This document shows, in pieces, positions 27,001 through 40,133 of a DNA stretch of 64,000 bases; the stretch's first letter is position 1, and each line of letters starts with the position of its first letter. The notes under the pieces are model-generated. The model had not been told where the DNA came from. It saw only the letters and a list, made by a program, of their open reading frames with translations, and searched no databases. Origin of the DNA: Istiophorus platypterus (lineage: Eukaryota > Chordata > Actinopteri > Istiophoriformes > Istiophoridae); contig CM029120.1 in NCBI GenBank assembly GCA_016859345.1, positions 5,290,001 through 5,354,000 on the forward strand, read 5' to 3'. Both the position numbers and the translations under genes were made by a program.

Positions 27001-28557
27001 TAAACAGAGCGAGGCAGTGAAAACGCGACAGGGTTGTAAGGACTGCGGTAGACGTTTTATGTACAAGGTTTACCGGAGATCGATGTCGTGTAACTGGGAA
27101 CCAGCGGTTTCTTGCTGGTCCCCCATCTCCCCGCCACTGGCCGTCTGCAGCTTCTCCACTGCGGCGCTGATTTCAGATGCCCACTCATCTCTCTCCTCCC
27201 GGGAACAGGCCTCCAGGAAATGATCCACCCCGTTTGCTGTCTGGAGCTTTAACACCAACTATTGAAATGCATAAAAGGGAGATTGATGTTCAGTTTTCTT
27301 TTGTTTGTTTTGTTTTTTTATTATTATTATTGCCAGTGGAAATTTTAAAGAAATCTACAGAAGAAGAGTGATTGAGAAGAAACTGTTCTCCAAAGTTGGT
27401 AGATGATGGAGATCAGGTCCCGACAGAACAGTAACCTGAGGCAATGTACTGTGTCTGCAACCAATGTGTGAAAGGAACAGAGAGGCTCTGCAGATGAGGC
27501 CCCTCCTTCAGTGTGGTTTCTACCAGTTAAAACATCAACAGAAGAAAACACTGCATCCATGTTATTGCAGGCAGCCTGGACTTGCCACAACATAAAGCTT
27601 TCTGTGTGCAACAATTTCAATTCAAATCTGTCTTCATGTGTAGTGTATATTATTTGATGAGGACTTATTGCATAAAACCTTTTTCAAAATCATGACGTAG
27701 AAAAAAATGTTTTCTTATTTTTCTCCTTGAACGTGACGCCATTTTCCCCTCCTTTGGGTTGAGGTGCTGATTTCATCGATGAAGACATTGGAGAGATTAA
27801 TGTAAAATGTATGTACTGAAGTATTTAAATAGCAATGATATCGCAGGATAGTTTAATTTGAATCCATATCATTTATCAAGGGGGTCAGGGAATTACTCAA
27901 AGAGGACAAATTTCCCTATAACCGATAACACTGAACAGTTTGACAATGTTTGGATGAAAGGATTTTCAAAATCAGTGATTTCAAACCCTTTTATACAAAC
28001 TTCTAAAACTTTTGGTTTCTTTTTAAAAAAAAAAAAACAACACATATTTGTCTGCAGACGTGAGACTGAAAGAACTCACCGGTCGATTTTCACACTCCAG
28101 GAAAGGACAAGTTAGCACACAGTCCCTCAGCAGGATTTTCCCTCGCTGACAGGAGTCCCTTTTGCCTCCCTCGTATTTGTAGTACAGCAGCTTGTCTGGC
28201 ATCAACACAAACCAGCGTGCCTTCCAGTTGTGTACCACATGACCCTGTCATCAGGGAAGACAGAGCAGTTATGACGACTTCATTTTGTCAGGAAATGGAT
28301 ACACTCTTGGTATAAACTTACATTACTAGGACATTATACAGCATAAGGCACTTGGGTTTCAGATCAATCTGAGAAGTAGCCACAAAGCTCCACAAATTCA
28401 AAATCTGGAAGTCTTTAGCCTCTGCTACATCCCTCAGTAAAATGCCAGCTGACATATACTATAAAGCCTTTGCATTTTTATGCATCTCTTAAAAACATCC
28501 TACCCTTTTCACCAGGAATCCTTCTCTCAGAGTCGACTTTCCCTTGTCTGAGTCCAT
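24003..28557 (-). CDS. plek2: Pleckstrin 2
   Basis: Membrane-associated adaptor that binds phosphoinositides and promotes actin rearrangement, lamellipodia and erythroid development (family knowledge). Exons, 5' to 3' on the minus strand: 28557-28504, 28244-28080, 27258-27074, 26924-26833, 26360-26173, 25998-25897, 25446-25363, 25010-24932, 24130-24003. They join in phase to 1,077 nt, 358 aa (human 353). Order: N-terminal PH (LREGFLVKRGHVVHNWKARW; LEACSREERDEW), central DEP (GSSVVDWLVYMQ; EAVTLASALLEEG; DDSTALYSF), C-terminal PH (KRGYLLKQGHRRKNWKVRLF; PAGGFSLRGCLVSSLDDNGV; HYFIQAP). The pattern is PLEK2 rather than PLEK (HNWKARW, EACSREERD). Start MDSDKGKS is the only ATG in exon 1. GC-rich sequence at 28600-29300 is the likely promoter. 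The poly(A) site is unclear: ATTAAA at 23879-23884 or AATAAA at 23253-23258 (minus strand). Confidence 0.95.
24335..24482. repeat. Probable dispersed teleost repeat ('caaatcggttcagtac' type)
   Basis: 'ccaacaagtttggtgcaaat', 'cggttcagtactttttgcat' and 'aatcctgctgacgaataaac' then 'ctccttggcagggataat' resemble a multi-copy fish sequence. Located in the last plek2 intron. Confidence 0.5.
25500..25790. repeat. Possible dispersed repeat in a plek2 intron
   Basis: Repeating phrases 'tcgctgagatttgtcactag', 'aaaagtcggtaaatct' and 'atcgcctagtgatgcgat' resemble a fish repeat with 'gtcgctagatttgtcgctag' motifs. No coding potential. Identification is from memory and weak. Confidence 0.35.
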
Positions 28558-31500
28558 ACTGCTGAGTGTGATCGAGGCATATGACCTCTGCCTGTCTCTT
28601 CCTGCTCAGGTGTTTGGACCTAGAGGGAAGTTTGGGTGGGGTTTGGGTTATTTTTCGTCCTCCCCCGTTCACACCCTAACGCGAACGCACGCACACACAC
28701 ACAGCTGGCTCAACACAGACCTGTCTGATCCTGCGGTTCCTGCCCCTCGTCACACGAGGGCGGGCTGACTCCTCCGGAGACCCAGCGCGGGTGGACGCGT
28801 CCGGGGGAAAAGACTCGTCGCTCCTGGATCTTTTTTTTTTCTGTTTCTTTTCTTTAATCCACAACAACTTAACTCGCCATCGTTTTCAGTATGTAAAGAA
28901 TTCACATCCTGGAGAGGAACAGCCTCCCCCTACTTTTTATTTATTTATCTATCTTATCCCATTTTGATGAGAAACCAGCAGCTGGTGGTTCAACGCGGTC
29001 CCGCTGCAGCAGCTGTGCCCGGGGGGGGGGGTGAAACAGCTGGGGTCAGGACTCCTTCGACTGTTAATTCCCGCAAATTGCGCATATACCAGCTGAATGA
29101 GAAAACCGGCGTGGGCGCGCATGGAAGAGGGTTTTTATTTATTTGTTTGTTTGCTTGTTTGTTTGTTTTCGTTGGGACCCCTGCCTCTGCCACCAGGCGG
29201 GGCCCTGCAGAGCCCTTTTCTCTGCTCCGTGTCCTTTTCCTGGTTCCTACGTGAGAAAGAGCAGAGGAAGGAAGCGGGAACATGATTTACTCCTGCCTTG
29301 ATTGCTGAGAACGACCGCACCGTCCCCTCGGCTTATCCAACGAGCCACATTTCCTTATGCCCTCCTCGTTTTATAAATTTAGGCCGCTGAGAACCTGTCG
29401 TGCGCCTTGGGTCGAGCTCCCGAGTTTTAATAACATTATCCTCATGTTTTTTGGGTTAAAGTGGCTGTGTTTGTAAACCTGAGGTGCTCGGACGCACAGC
29501 ATAAAACCGGTACCAGCACCACTTCTCATAGGCCTGTTCGTGAAGAGGCATTTTGACCTGTCACGGTAGGAAAAGCACATTTTAACAATAATAATAATTT
29601 TAAAAACTTTCATTAGCGGATTCCGGGGACACCAGATCCGAGACACGCTCGTTAACCTTACGAGTAACGACTGCGCTTTTCCCACCATGAGGACTTTAAT
29701 GTCTGCTGTGAAAACGGGCCTGTTGCCCTTGCACTGTCATGGAGTTTTAACTACTGCCACGTAGACCATATAATCCCCACTCTGGGTCTTAAAATGTGAA
29801 CTTCTGAGTTGAAAAGACAACTGTAAATTCCTCAGGGATTCCTCTACAATGCCTTCAAAATCTAGCAGGGAAAAATGGCCTGTGCGGATTATCTTCCTGG
29901 AGGAATCTGTGTGAAAACGTTCATGCAAGAATGACCTTTGTCTCCTTCTAGAACTGGAATGATATATTGGCCCAGCTGCTGTATTGTCAATATTAGCTTA
30001 TTGCAGACATATCTTTAATTGTCAGCCAATAAATTAATATAGCAAAGTAGAAATATCAAGGATGTTAGAGGTAGTTTCCAACCAGTAGGCTAAAAAATGT
30101 TTGCTTATGTTTGTGGTAATGGGGAGAGGGGTGATTATGTACTAATATCAAAATCTGTGCCAGTGCTTAAGTTCCAGCATCAGTCAGGTCCTACATTCTG
30201 CTGCATTATATTTGCAGCACTTGAGAGAGGATTTCCCAATTTTGTTTTTCTTCAAGGAGTGATACTTGTTCAGGTTGTCAGCGGTTTTAATAAACCTAGG
30301 GGGTTCATACGTCATGTGTTGTCACATACTCCTTTATTTTGGATGAAAACCAGAGAAGAGGCTTTGATATGTGAGGCGAGGCAGGAATCTTACAGCTGCC
30401 CTAACTGCTGCAGACTTGAGCTCTCCATCGTGTCTCCAAAGTGAAGCAACCTGCACCTACAAGCATGCGGTTATGAGACAACTGGAATGTTTAGCAGACT
30501 CAGTGTGTGGCAAAGAGCCAAATGAGTGTGGGGAGAAGAATCTGTTAAACACATAAAGGAAAATAAACCCAAATCCTGCTTCTGGGACTCAAGGACCTTC
30601 CTCTTGAGTTGAAGTCAAACAAAGTCACAGGTTAAGGTGTGTCTGGAATGCCCTCTGTGTAACATTAACCATAAATCAAACATTAATTACGTAAAATAAA
30701 AAAGACGATGGGGTTTTTGCACGGCAGGATATGAAGGGCTCTGACGCAGGTCAGCTCACGTGGAGGACCCGGTTGCCACGGTCACATACGCTGAAAACGC
30801 AAACACTTGCTGGACTCTGTTTTCTTGGTCCACAGACTTATTGTTCGCTGGGTGTGTGCATGTCCACGTCCACAGCTGGTTACACAGAGCATGTCGCCGG
30901 TCAATCTCGTCCTTTATGAGATTGAAACGGAGACAGGAATCCCTCTGGGGTGACAAGCCTGGAGGCTTTGTTTCCAAATAGAACAAATTTTTCCCGTCAA
31001 AAACGTTTCTCTACATTCAAAATGAATTATCTAAGAAGTAAAGATGGTCAAAAAACCTCCAAACTTTGCTGGTAAAAAAGTAAATTCCACTAATTTCCAG
31101 TGATAATGACAGTAAGTATTGTTTTTTTTTTTAGTGAAGTCATTGCAATTTTCAAAACGTGAACACATCAAAGTGAAATAAAACTCATCAAACTGCTGAA
31201 GATGAATTGTTTCGATTTTTCCCTCAAGCGACGAATGTAATTTTTATAGTCACTCCTCAAAAATGCTGAGGATGAGATTGCCTGTATACAGTAATTTCAT
31301 TAAATTGCCTTTAAATTGACTGGTAAAATGGAAAAAAAACCAAGATGTTCCAGATTCGGGAGGAGAAACACTGGCAAATTCTCCTGCCCTGAGACGTCTC
31401 AGCGTGTGGTCTCTTCAATAAGGAGTATCACGGTGACGCGGTGGTTTATGGTTGTTGACCTATTTTACAAGTTCTCTGTAGACGGCGCTTTGAGTATGTG

Positions 31501-32544
31501 CTGAAGGAAACCTTGGCCTGTTTTCCTTCCATGTCGCACTTTGAAAGAAACAGGACAATGACCACACGTTATTCTTGTTATCATTTAAATTCTTGCAATA
31601 TTAGAGATCCTCCTGTATGTTGGATTCTACTGAAAACCAAAATGCATCTCCTATTAAAATGTTAGAATACTTTATTCTACATTAGCCCCCCTCACTACCT
31701 CTCTTACTAAACACACAAACTAAATTTATATTTCCAAACGACACCTACTTTAAACATTAAACATTAAATAAATATACATTTTAAAGTGCTTTTAATCAAA
31801 AGCATAGAGCTAAGGTTTGATACGTCTGCTGCAGTACTGTACAGTAACATGACATCCTAATAAGTTAAACTAGGGAAAAGAGAAAAACCTTCTAGCTCTC
31901 CTTGTAGGGAATTAAAGGATAAGTCTGGTGATATTCCATATTTTTCTTATCATCAGAAAGTCTCATGAAAAGACTGAAATGATGGTTTGATGGTGTTATC
32001 CTTAAAGAGGGTTTTATCTATGGACCAGTAACATTAGGTTTTTAATTCAGTATGTTTGGCTTTATCATCACTTTCTCTGGTTGTCAACTTTCTTTCCAAC
32101 TGAAACAAAATGACAGGGTTTTCACTAAAAAGCAGTGATATACACATGGCATGTGACTTACAAAACATAGCATTATGTACAACTACGTGCTATGTGTCTC
32201 AATCATTGCTAGTTAGGCAAAAGCTCTATTGTATGTTTAAGAAAATTCTTCAATTTCTGCACAAAAACCAAATGAAAACCTTCTCAAGTACCTACACTTT
32301 GTTCAAAACCCCTATTCACAAACGATGACGGACCACCTGAAGCATCTCTGTGGGGATCTGCTCTCCTGGTGCGCTCAGAGCACGTTCAGCATTTTACAGT
32401 CCAGTCCATCGGCACCAACCGTCCATCAGCAGTACGGGACTGCGGGCAGCCCAAGAGGGGGAAAACAAGCAGGCACAGCTTCGACCTGCAGCGTGAAAAG
32501 CATTGCGTCCGCAGTACGTTGAGAGAAGAGTCGGGAGAGGAGGT
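28558..32544. other. Intergenic region between plek2 and tc2n
   Basis: 28560-29330 is GC-rich with a (TTTG)n tract near 29140 and probably holds plek2 upstream sequence. 29330-31900 is AT-rich with no exon signals or recognised repeat; ORFs of up to about 115 codons there match no family I know. Candidate poly(A) signal for tc2n: AATAAA on the minus strand at 31671-31676, giving a 3' UTR of about 870 nt, with nearer ATTAAA variants possible. Against the human map, this is where 14q24.1-type and 14q32.12-type genes meet. Confidence 0.5.
31910..32110. repeat. Probable MITE fragment ('aaaggataagtctggtgata' type)
   Basis: 'attaaaggataagtctggtg' followed by 'atatttttcttatcatcag' and 'tctcatgaaaaga' resembles one end of a recurrent teleost palindromic element. 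The second terminus is not evident, so it may be a half copy lying in the tc2n 3' UTR or downstream. Confidence 0.4.
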
Positions 32545-35500
32545 TCAGGGGGGGGTCAGCCTGTGCCAGGCGGCCACCACTTTCTCCGGGTGGGCCATCA
32601 TGTCCTTCCACTGCTCCACGACCTCGGGGACTGGGCTGTCGAATCCCAGCTGAACCTGAAGGAAACATTGAGGTGGAGTTGTTTTCCTCAGTTTGTCTCA
32701 TTCTACCTCAAAACTTCAAGTCTTTCCTGAAGTCGATGTGTCAACATGTTTGTGTATAGACATGGGGGCTGAAGTGTCCTTTTAAAGGAAGAATATGTAA
32801 ATGTAAAATAAGAAATAACATAATCCTCTTCTTAGAGAAGACAATGTTCATGCATAAACAATAAAACACATTCCTGATCAGTTCAATACACTTGGGTTTT
32901 GCTCTTGCAGCCTTCCTTGGTGTGGTATGACCTTTTTCTGACTTTAAGCTTCTCTGCCTCTTGTGCTACTGTTACTCTATGTTTTAGCACATCACATATA
33001 AATCTAAATCACAAATGAAAAGTAAAGAAAATACAGGGAACCATTATCCGGTAATCGCCACCTTTGGCCAAGGTGTTCAGCAAGTCAAATAGACTCGCTT
33101 TAAGGCGGTGTCAGGTGAACCCACCTGTCCGAGACACTGCTTCCTCCTGACCGAGCTGCGACTGTAGAGTTTGATCGACAGTGAGACGGCGTGGTCTAAG
33201 GTGGCCAGCTGGAAGTGGAAAGTCTCTTCCCAACGACACTGACCCCCTGAAGCCTTCATCACCCGAGTCTTCTTCTTGGTCATCATCTGCCCCAACTGGT
33301 GCATCTCCACCTTGACGAAAAAGGCTTCAGAGAGGCGGAGCAGACAAAGTCAAGACCGCAGTTGCTAAAACTGGCCACACAGTTACTCATTTCAGTTGTG
33401 CGACTTCGGAAGCCAATTCCGGCGAGGCCTACCTTGGGTGAGTGGCGAGGAAGATGCTGGGACGTTTTGGGCAGCTAGGATCTGGAGCTGGATGCGGCTG
33501 TTAACCGGCTGAAAGCAGGTGGTGAGATGCAGCTCAGAGTGGTACACCTGAAAGCCACATATTCAATTATATATTGACGTGTATCAGATTGTGTATAAAA
33601 CAAGAATCTTTGATTTTTCACAATACAAATATCTGTTTTTCTCTTCTCTCATGACAGATGTAATACAAAAATGTTATTTTCTCAGTATTTCTCCTAAAAT
33701 AATTGCATTTCCTTTACTGACAGGTGTACTGTGCCGAAACGTCACAGAACATTCAAACTGTTATGGATGTTTGTTACAGTGCCAGCTTTGAAAAACATCT
33801 TTAAAAGCATTTCACAGGATTATAACGGGACGTAGCCCACAAAAGTGAAGGTACAAGGAAAACAGAAAGGCAAAACGTACATATGTGCCATTTACTTAAT
33901 GTATTTCCCTGTGGGATTATCAGGACGGTCGTTTGGTGTCAAATGGAGCTACACTGTAGGAGTTTTGCCCTTAAAGCTACAAAAAGGGACCTTTAATTAA
34001 AAGTCAAAATTACGTGATTATCTTACAAGGCCAGAGGGACGTATAAAGTGCATCAACCATCCATGTTTTATCATCAAACACAGGATTCGAGTTGTTTCAT
34101 ATATTTGACCTTTAATATCAGTATCCCAACAGGCCAGTTATTGAATTTTTCTTAACGCCAGGACAAAGCGGAGACATGTGTGTCTCTGGTGTGGACCAGT
34201 GATGTCTGATGTGTTACCTCTGACTTTTAAAATGAATAATCACACTGTAGTATCAAGGTATGGTGAATTCATTAAAAAGAGTAATTATTTCATTCCTGAA
34301 AATTATTTCTTTCTAGTGAGAGTACAATTTTAAAACTGCAGAATTAAGCAGTTGTGGTATTTGTTCCCACTCCGGTCCCGACTGAAATATCTCTCATCTA
34401 TCTAGCGCCACCCAGCATCATATGGTCAAAATGTTAATACCTGGAATAGTTATACCTACTAAACATCAGTATGTTAGCACTGGCGCTGCTGCTGATTTGA
34501 ACCTTAAGCACCACAACAAAGTGCAGCCTCACAGAGCTGCTAGCTCGGCTGTGGACCTGTGGTCCTGTTGGATGATTCATCTGAGACCACCAGCTGCTTC
34601 TTTTCTGCTGCTGATATTTTTCTTGTTACAGATTTCTACAAATCCAGCTGTCTTGGCCCTAAAAGCCTCTGCTGAGTGATGGTGATTTGGAAAATTTGGG
34701 TCTTCTGGGTCCACGAAATGGGTAAAATCACAGGCTGAATGAAACTGTCCCTCTGAAAAACCTAATGATGATTCACCGTCTGATCCCCTAAGTGCAGAAA
34801 CAGTTCACATTTTACCGTCACCGGCCAGTAATGCATCCATTTATCGGCAGAACCACTCTCTGCTGTTGAAATGGTTTGAGGTTTGACCTACTTTCCAGGA
34901 CTGGATTTCCAAAATACGCACTCTGGTTTCTTTTCTACAATAAAAGCCTGTTTCCAAATTTCCCTTGATAATGAATTCCCTTTTTCCCGGGATTATGCAA
35001 CAACATGAGAGTCTGCATAAGCATCAATATTACCCCATTAGGGCCCAGAGTGCGGTACATGCCAGTGGGCTACAATGCATCATGGGGACAGTTTTATTGA
35101 GCACACACGGTCCTTTGTTCTTATTTGCTGTGCACATACGAAGGGGTGATAAAAGAGAGCGACCATCAGAGGAAATGGTAGAGAATAAGTAGTAAAAGTC
35201 TGGAATATTCCCACACAAGAGAGTTTGTCCTCTTCGCCACAGCAGCTGGACGGCGGGTAAGACAGTGTCAGCTGCTAAAACCGAGAGGATACTCAGTCCG
35301 TTCACAAGCAGCCATTAGGAGCGTTGGACACCGAACAAAGTGTCGATGATTTAGCCTGGATGACTCAGACCGCATGAGTCAGCAAACATTAGTCATTAGC
35401 TTTTCCTCTGTGTCTGTTTTCTTATTTGATTTGTCATGTCGTCATAATGTAACCCAGACTCTGACTTTATTCTTTATATTTTGTAGATAAGATCAACGTC

Positions 35501-38500
35501 AGTGATCAAGAAAAAAAAAGACAGGTCAAAACTAAGACCTATTTGGAAACAAAAAAAATCAAGATATGATTCAAGTGTAAACTTTCAGCTTTAATTCAAG
35601 GGATTTCAGAAAATTTTTACATTCACCGTTTTTCGTAATAACAGCCACTTTTATATGTAGTCCCCCATTTTCAGGGGCTCAGAAGTCATTTGAAAATTGA
35701 CAGTTGATCAGTTTAATGGCCAAGTGTAGCCATTATTTCATCACATATGAAGCAGATAAAAGGTCTGAAGTGGATTCCAAGTGCTGACTTTCCATTTTGT
35801 AGCTGTTCATGGGAATTTTTAATATGCGTTCCAAAGAGATACCGATGCAAATGAAGGAGGCAACGTCAAGCTGAAAAAACAAAACAAACCTATCAGGCAG
35901 ATTGCAGAAACATTAGGAGAGGCCAAATCAGCAATCTGGTACATTCATAAAAAAGAAGGAATGCAATGGGAGTTCAGCAACAGCAAAATGCCTGGAAGAT
36001 GACTAAAGTGGGTGATCACAGGATTCTTTCCTCGGTGAAGAAAACCCCCTCACAACATCTGGCCAGGTCAAGAAATCTTTTGAGGAAATTGATGTATTAT
36101 TGTCAAAGTCTATCATCGAGAGACGCCTTCATGAATGTAAGTTACCACAAGGTGCAAACCTCTGGTAACACTCAAGAAGAGAAAGGCCACATTAGACTTT
36201 GCCAGAAAACATCTAAAAAAAAGGCCCGAAGAGCTCTGGACAGATGAAACCAAGACGAACTTTTAGCAGGATGATGGGAAGACAAGAGTATGGAGAAGGA
36301 AAGGAACAGCTCATGATCCAATGCCACCACATCATCTGTCAGACATGGAGGAGGCAGGGTTATGGTATGGACATGTATGGCCGCCAGTGGAACTGGGTCA
36401 CTGGTGTTTATTGATGATGTGGCTGCTGGTAGAAGCAGCAAGATGAATCCTGAAGTGTATTTGGGCTCTACTATCTGCTCAGGTTCTGCCATGTGCAGCA
36501 AAACCGATAGGATGGTGCGTCACAGTACAGATGGATAATGACCAAACATACTGTGGAAGCAACTCAAGAGCTTCTCGAGGCAAAGAAATGTAACAGTCTT
36601 CAAAGTCAGTCACCTGACTGCCCCCCAACTGAGTATGATTTTTACTTCCTGAAGACAAAACTGAGGGCAGAAAGACCCACAATAAAGCAGCAACTAAAGG
36701 CCTGGCCAAGCATCTCAAGGGATGAAACTCAGCATTTGGTAATGTCCATGGATTCCAGACTTCAGGCAGTCATTGAATGCAAAAGAATTTCATCCAAGTA
36801 TTAAAAATAATCCTTAGATTTATAATTATGTGGGTTGTCCAATTACTTCTGAGCCCCTGAAAATGAGAGACTAAGTATGAAAATGGCTGTAATTCCTTTC
36901 ATGGTTAATGTCAAATTTTTCTGAAACCCCTTGAATTAAAGCTCAAAGTCTACTATTCAACCAAATCTTGATTTTTTTGATTCAAATTCACTGTGGTTGT
37001 GTACAGAGGATAAATTGCAAAAGTTGTGTCACTGTCGATTTGTTTATGAACCTAAGTTTACCTCAACTAACAGCTGATATAAATTGTCAGTAAATTTTGT
37101 GCATATATTCATGGTTCCCAGAGGATGAGTATAATATCGGCAATAGCAATATCAAAACTATCAATAGTTTTGGGGGGTTTTTTACTTTTTGCTATAATTG
37201 AAGATAAGTTACAAGCACCTTCTCAAAGATGAACATCTATAGATCATCTGAAAGTACATGAGACCAGTTGGGTAAATCAGGTTAAACATTGATATTGTGC
37301 AATTGTTGAACTGAACTAAAGATTATACTGATTCAAAGCCTTAAAAAAAAATCCCTTTTACAATTTTTCTCTGGTTTGAGAAAATAATTCTTTCATTCTT
37401 GTTTAGTCTTGTAAATGTTATGGAGCTGTGTTACTATTTAAAACATCAGCGACAGAAAAACAAGGTAATGGAAACAAAACCCGTCCATCAGACGCAAGAC
37501 CAAAAATAGACGTTAGCGCCACAGGCCTGACTCGTGACATGTGAAGCGAAGACTCACAGAGGATTTGGACGGAGGGTTGAGGTCGAGCCAGTGCTCCGTC
37601 TCCTGAGGGCCGAGCTGTCGCAGGGAGAGGACGCACTCCGCCATGGTACGTTTCCTGGGGTTGTGCGTCTGGAGCCGCAGCACCAACGCACTGCAGCGCA
37701 GCTGCTGGAGATGAAGCGCAAACACAAAGGTCTCCATGAAGGAAACATCCTGAAGAGCAGAGGGAACAGAGAGCAAAGGTTAGACTGTTTCTACCACAAC
37801 TCATTCAGGGACGATAACCCTGCAAAGTTAATCTCCCAAAGTAAAAGTTCATTTCATATCACTCTAAGAAAGGAAATGATTAGCTAATAAGAATGTAGAC
37901 TGTCTGTATACAAAGGTCAAATTTTGATAAGTTACATCTTGTCAAATTCTTCTGATAAAACTGTTGATTTAATCACAAAACCTTGCAAACCTTTTGCAAT
38001 TCAATTTCTCACCATAAACAAAATAATAAAAAATTAACCTTAAGACATCTCACAGAACATTTTGGCATTTCCAATGAGCATCAGGCTTAGAAAACACCAT
38101 TACCCGGGAGTAGTCCTTGATCGAGCTCTTGAACTGTATGGGCTTGGGGATGGTGATGATCCCTTTAAATCCCATCTTCTGTTGTGCCACTCCATCCAGA
38201 GGAAGGTTGAGGTCTGAACACTGATTAGAAGAAAAGGGGAAAAGAAAGTGTTAGTTGTTGCAGGTCAGATCTATTTATAGGCTAAAGTACTATCAGGCAC
38301 ACAGACCTGGTACAAACTGCTCTGCTTAACATAAAAAGACAAAGCTCAAAAAAATAAAAGAAACCAAATCAACAACATATCAACTATTAGTTCATGCATA
38401 TATGTGAGTATAAAGGCTTTATTGTAATTGGGTTGTTTTTTTATGTTTTTAGATGAAAAAGGCTTCTTTTATGTTTAAAGTAATCTTTTCTTTTTTAAAA

Positions 38501-40054
38501 ACCTCTATCTAAGCAGATTATGCTCTATGAAATGCTACATTTTTGAAATAATGTCACCTAACAAGGGCATTTGTGTGACACCGATGCCCCGCTTGTTATC
38601 CAAATTTCCCAGTGCCACACTGAAGTGGCTTTAGGGCCAAAAATGAACCCTAAACAAAACCAGAACCCTTTTCTCAGGTGGGAGTGAGATGCCTTTTCTC
38701 CATTGTAGCCGCTGCTTCTTGAGGAATTAGAGCGTGTCTCTGCATTAAAACCTTAAAACTGTGAACAAAGATGTAATGTAAAAAACATACACACTGTGGG
38801 CGTTGCCTTTTGAGTGAATACACACTATCTCAGGTACACTTGAGCGCAATTTTAACATCAGCCAGGACATTTCTGTCCCTTAGAAATCAACCTTTTCCTC
38901 CTGCCCGTCTGAGCCAAAGTTTATAGAGCAATTAGAGGAGCTAACATAGACCTGTGTTCCAGACAAACACAGGATCCATTGAGAGAGGTTATGGAAGAGC
39001 ACAATGGAGGTTTTTGTCCCCCTGCGCTCCCCTCCCGTCTCGGCAGGTAACCTCACCTGGGCCAGGGTGATCCACACCTGCTCCAAGGCCTCCTGGTAGC
39101 TCAGCCGGACGCATACCTTCCCCAAGTCACGTTCATCCGTAGACAGGGTGATGGACTCTGAACATGAACAAATTACACGATGAAATGTTATTATATATTT
39201 ATGAGCTTGTGCAGTGGGTATAACATTATGTTACTGAATATTTAAAGAGAATTTAGAGGGAAAGTTTAAAGGCTTTTGGAGAAAACTTTATCTAGAATGT
39301 AGGATATTAGTGTTCGGATGTTTCCCTCGAAATGTATTAATCTAACAACACAACTTCCGATAACGTTTAACAAAATCTGATATTTAGAATTTGTTTCCGG
39401 CTGAATATATTCAAATCATCAAAGTTTTGAAAAGATCTTTTCTTGTTTATTGGATCAAGATTTCTTCACTGCTCTAATCCAGAGAAAGGGTTTAAAGTCA
39501 CTTCCTACAGACACTGCTAAACCGATCAGACACAACATTAAAACCTGTAACTGGTTCTAATGTTGTTTCTGATCAGTTTATAATTGATAAAAAAGTGGTG
39601 GTGCAAGACTTTCTGGATGCAACATGCAACATTAAACTTAAATAATAAGTGTATCTTTACTGTAACAAAGCCCATCCTCTTTATTGATTAACACGATCTT
39701 TATGTAAGAAGGCTTATCTCTGAATCTAAATGGATGACTATAGTGAAAACATTGGGAAATGATTGGTGTGTCTGTCCTTTCATGTTTGCACATTGAAGAG
39801 TGATCTTAATCAGACTTAGTCACATAGGGGTGTGTGGGAGAGTGAGAGAATGTTTTCTTTTTCCTGTGACCGAGAAGAGGAGGCTGGTAGAAAGTTTGAA
39901 AAGGAAAGTGTTGTGGAGACTAGGTAGAGACTAATCTTTATTTCAGTTACCCAGGCTACTTTCAATGGAGCCCATCACCGAGGATGTGCTGCTGAAGACA
40001 CTGGAGACAGAATCAAAGCGCTGCAGAAGAAACCAAGCACATACACACACACAC

Positions 40055-40133
<79 letters not shown>

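Noticed and set aside
30097..30444. 115-codon plus-strand ORF in the intergenic gap
   Set aside because: No family resemblance, no supporting splice or promoter signal, and no conservation evidence available.
35966..36804. Possible small host genes on either strand
   Set aside because: These are fragments of a decayed Tc1-type transposase lying between inverted repeats.
39943..40128. Cys/Val-repeat and His/Thr-repeat ORFs
   Set aside because: Translation of a (CA)n microsatellite; only the tc2n exon at 39951-40020 is real.
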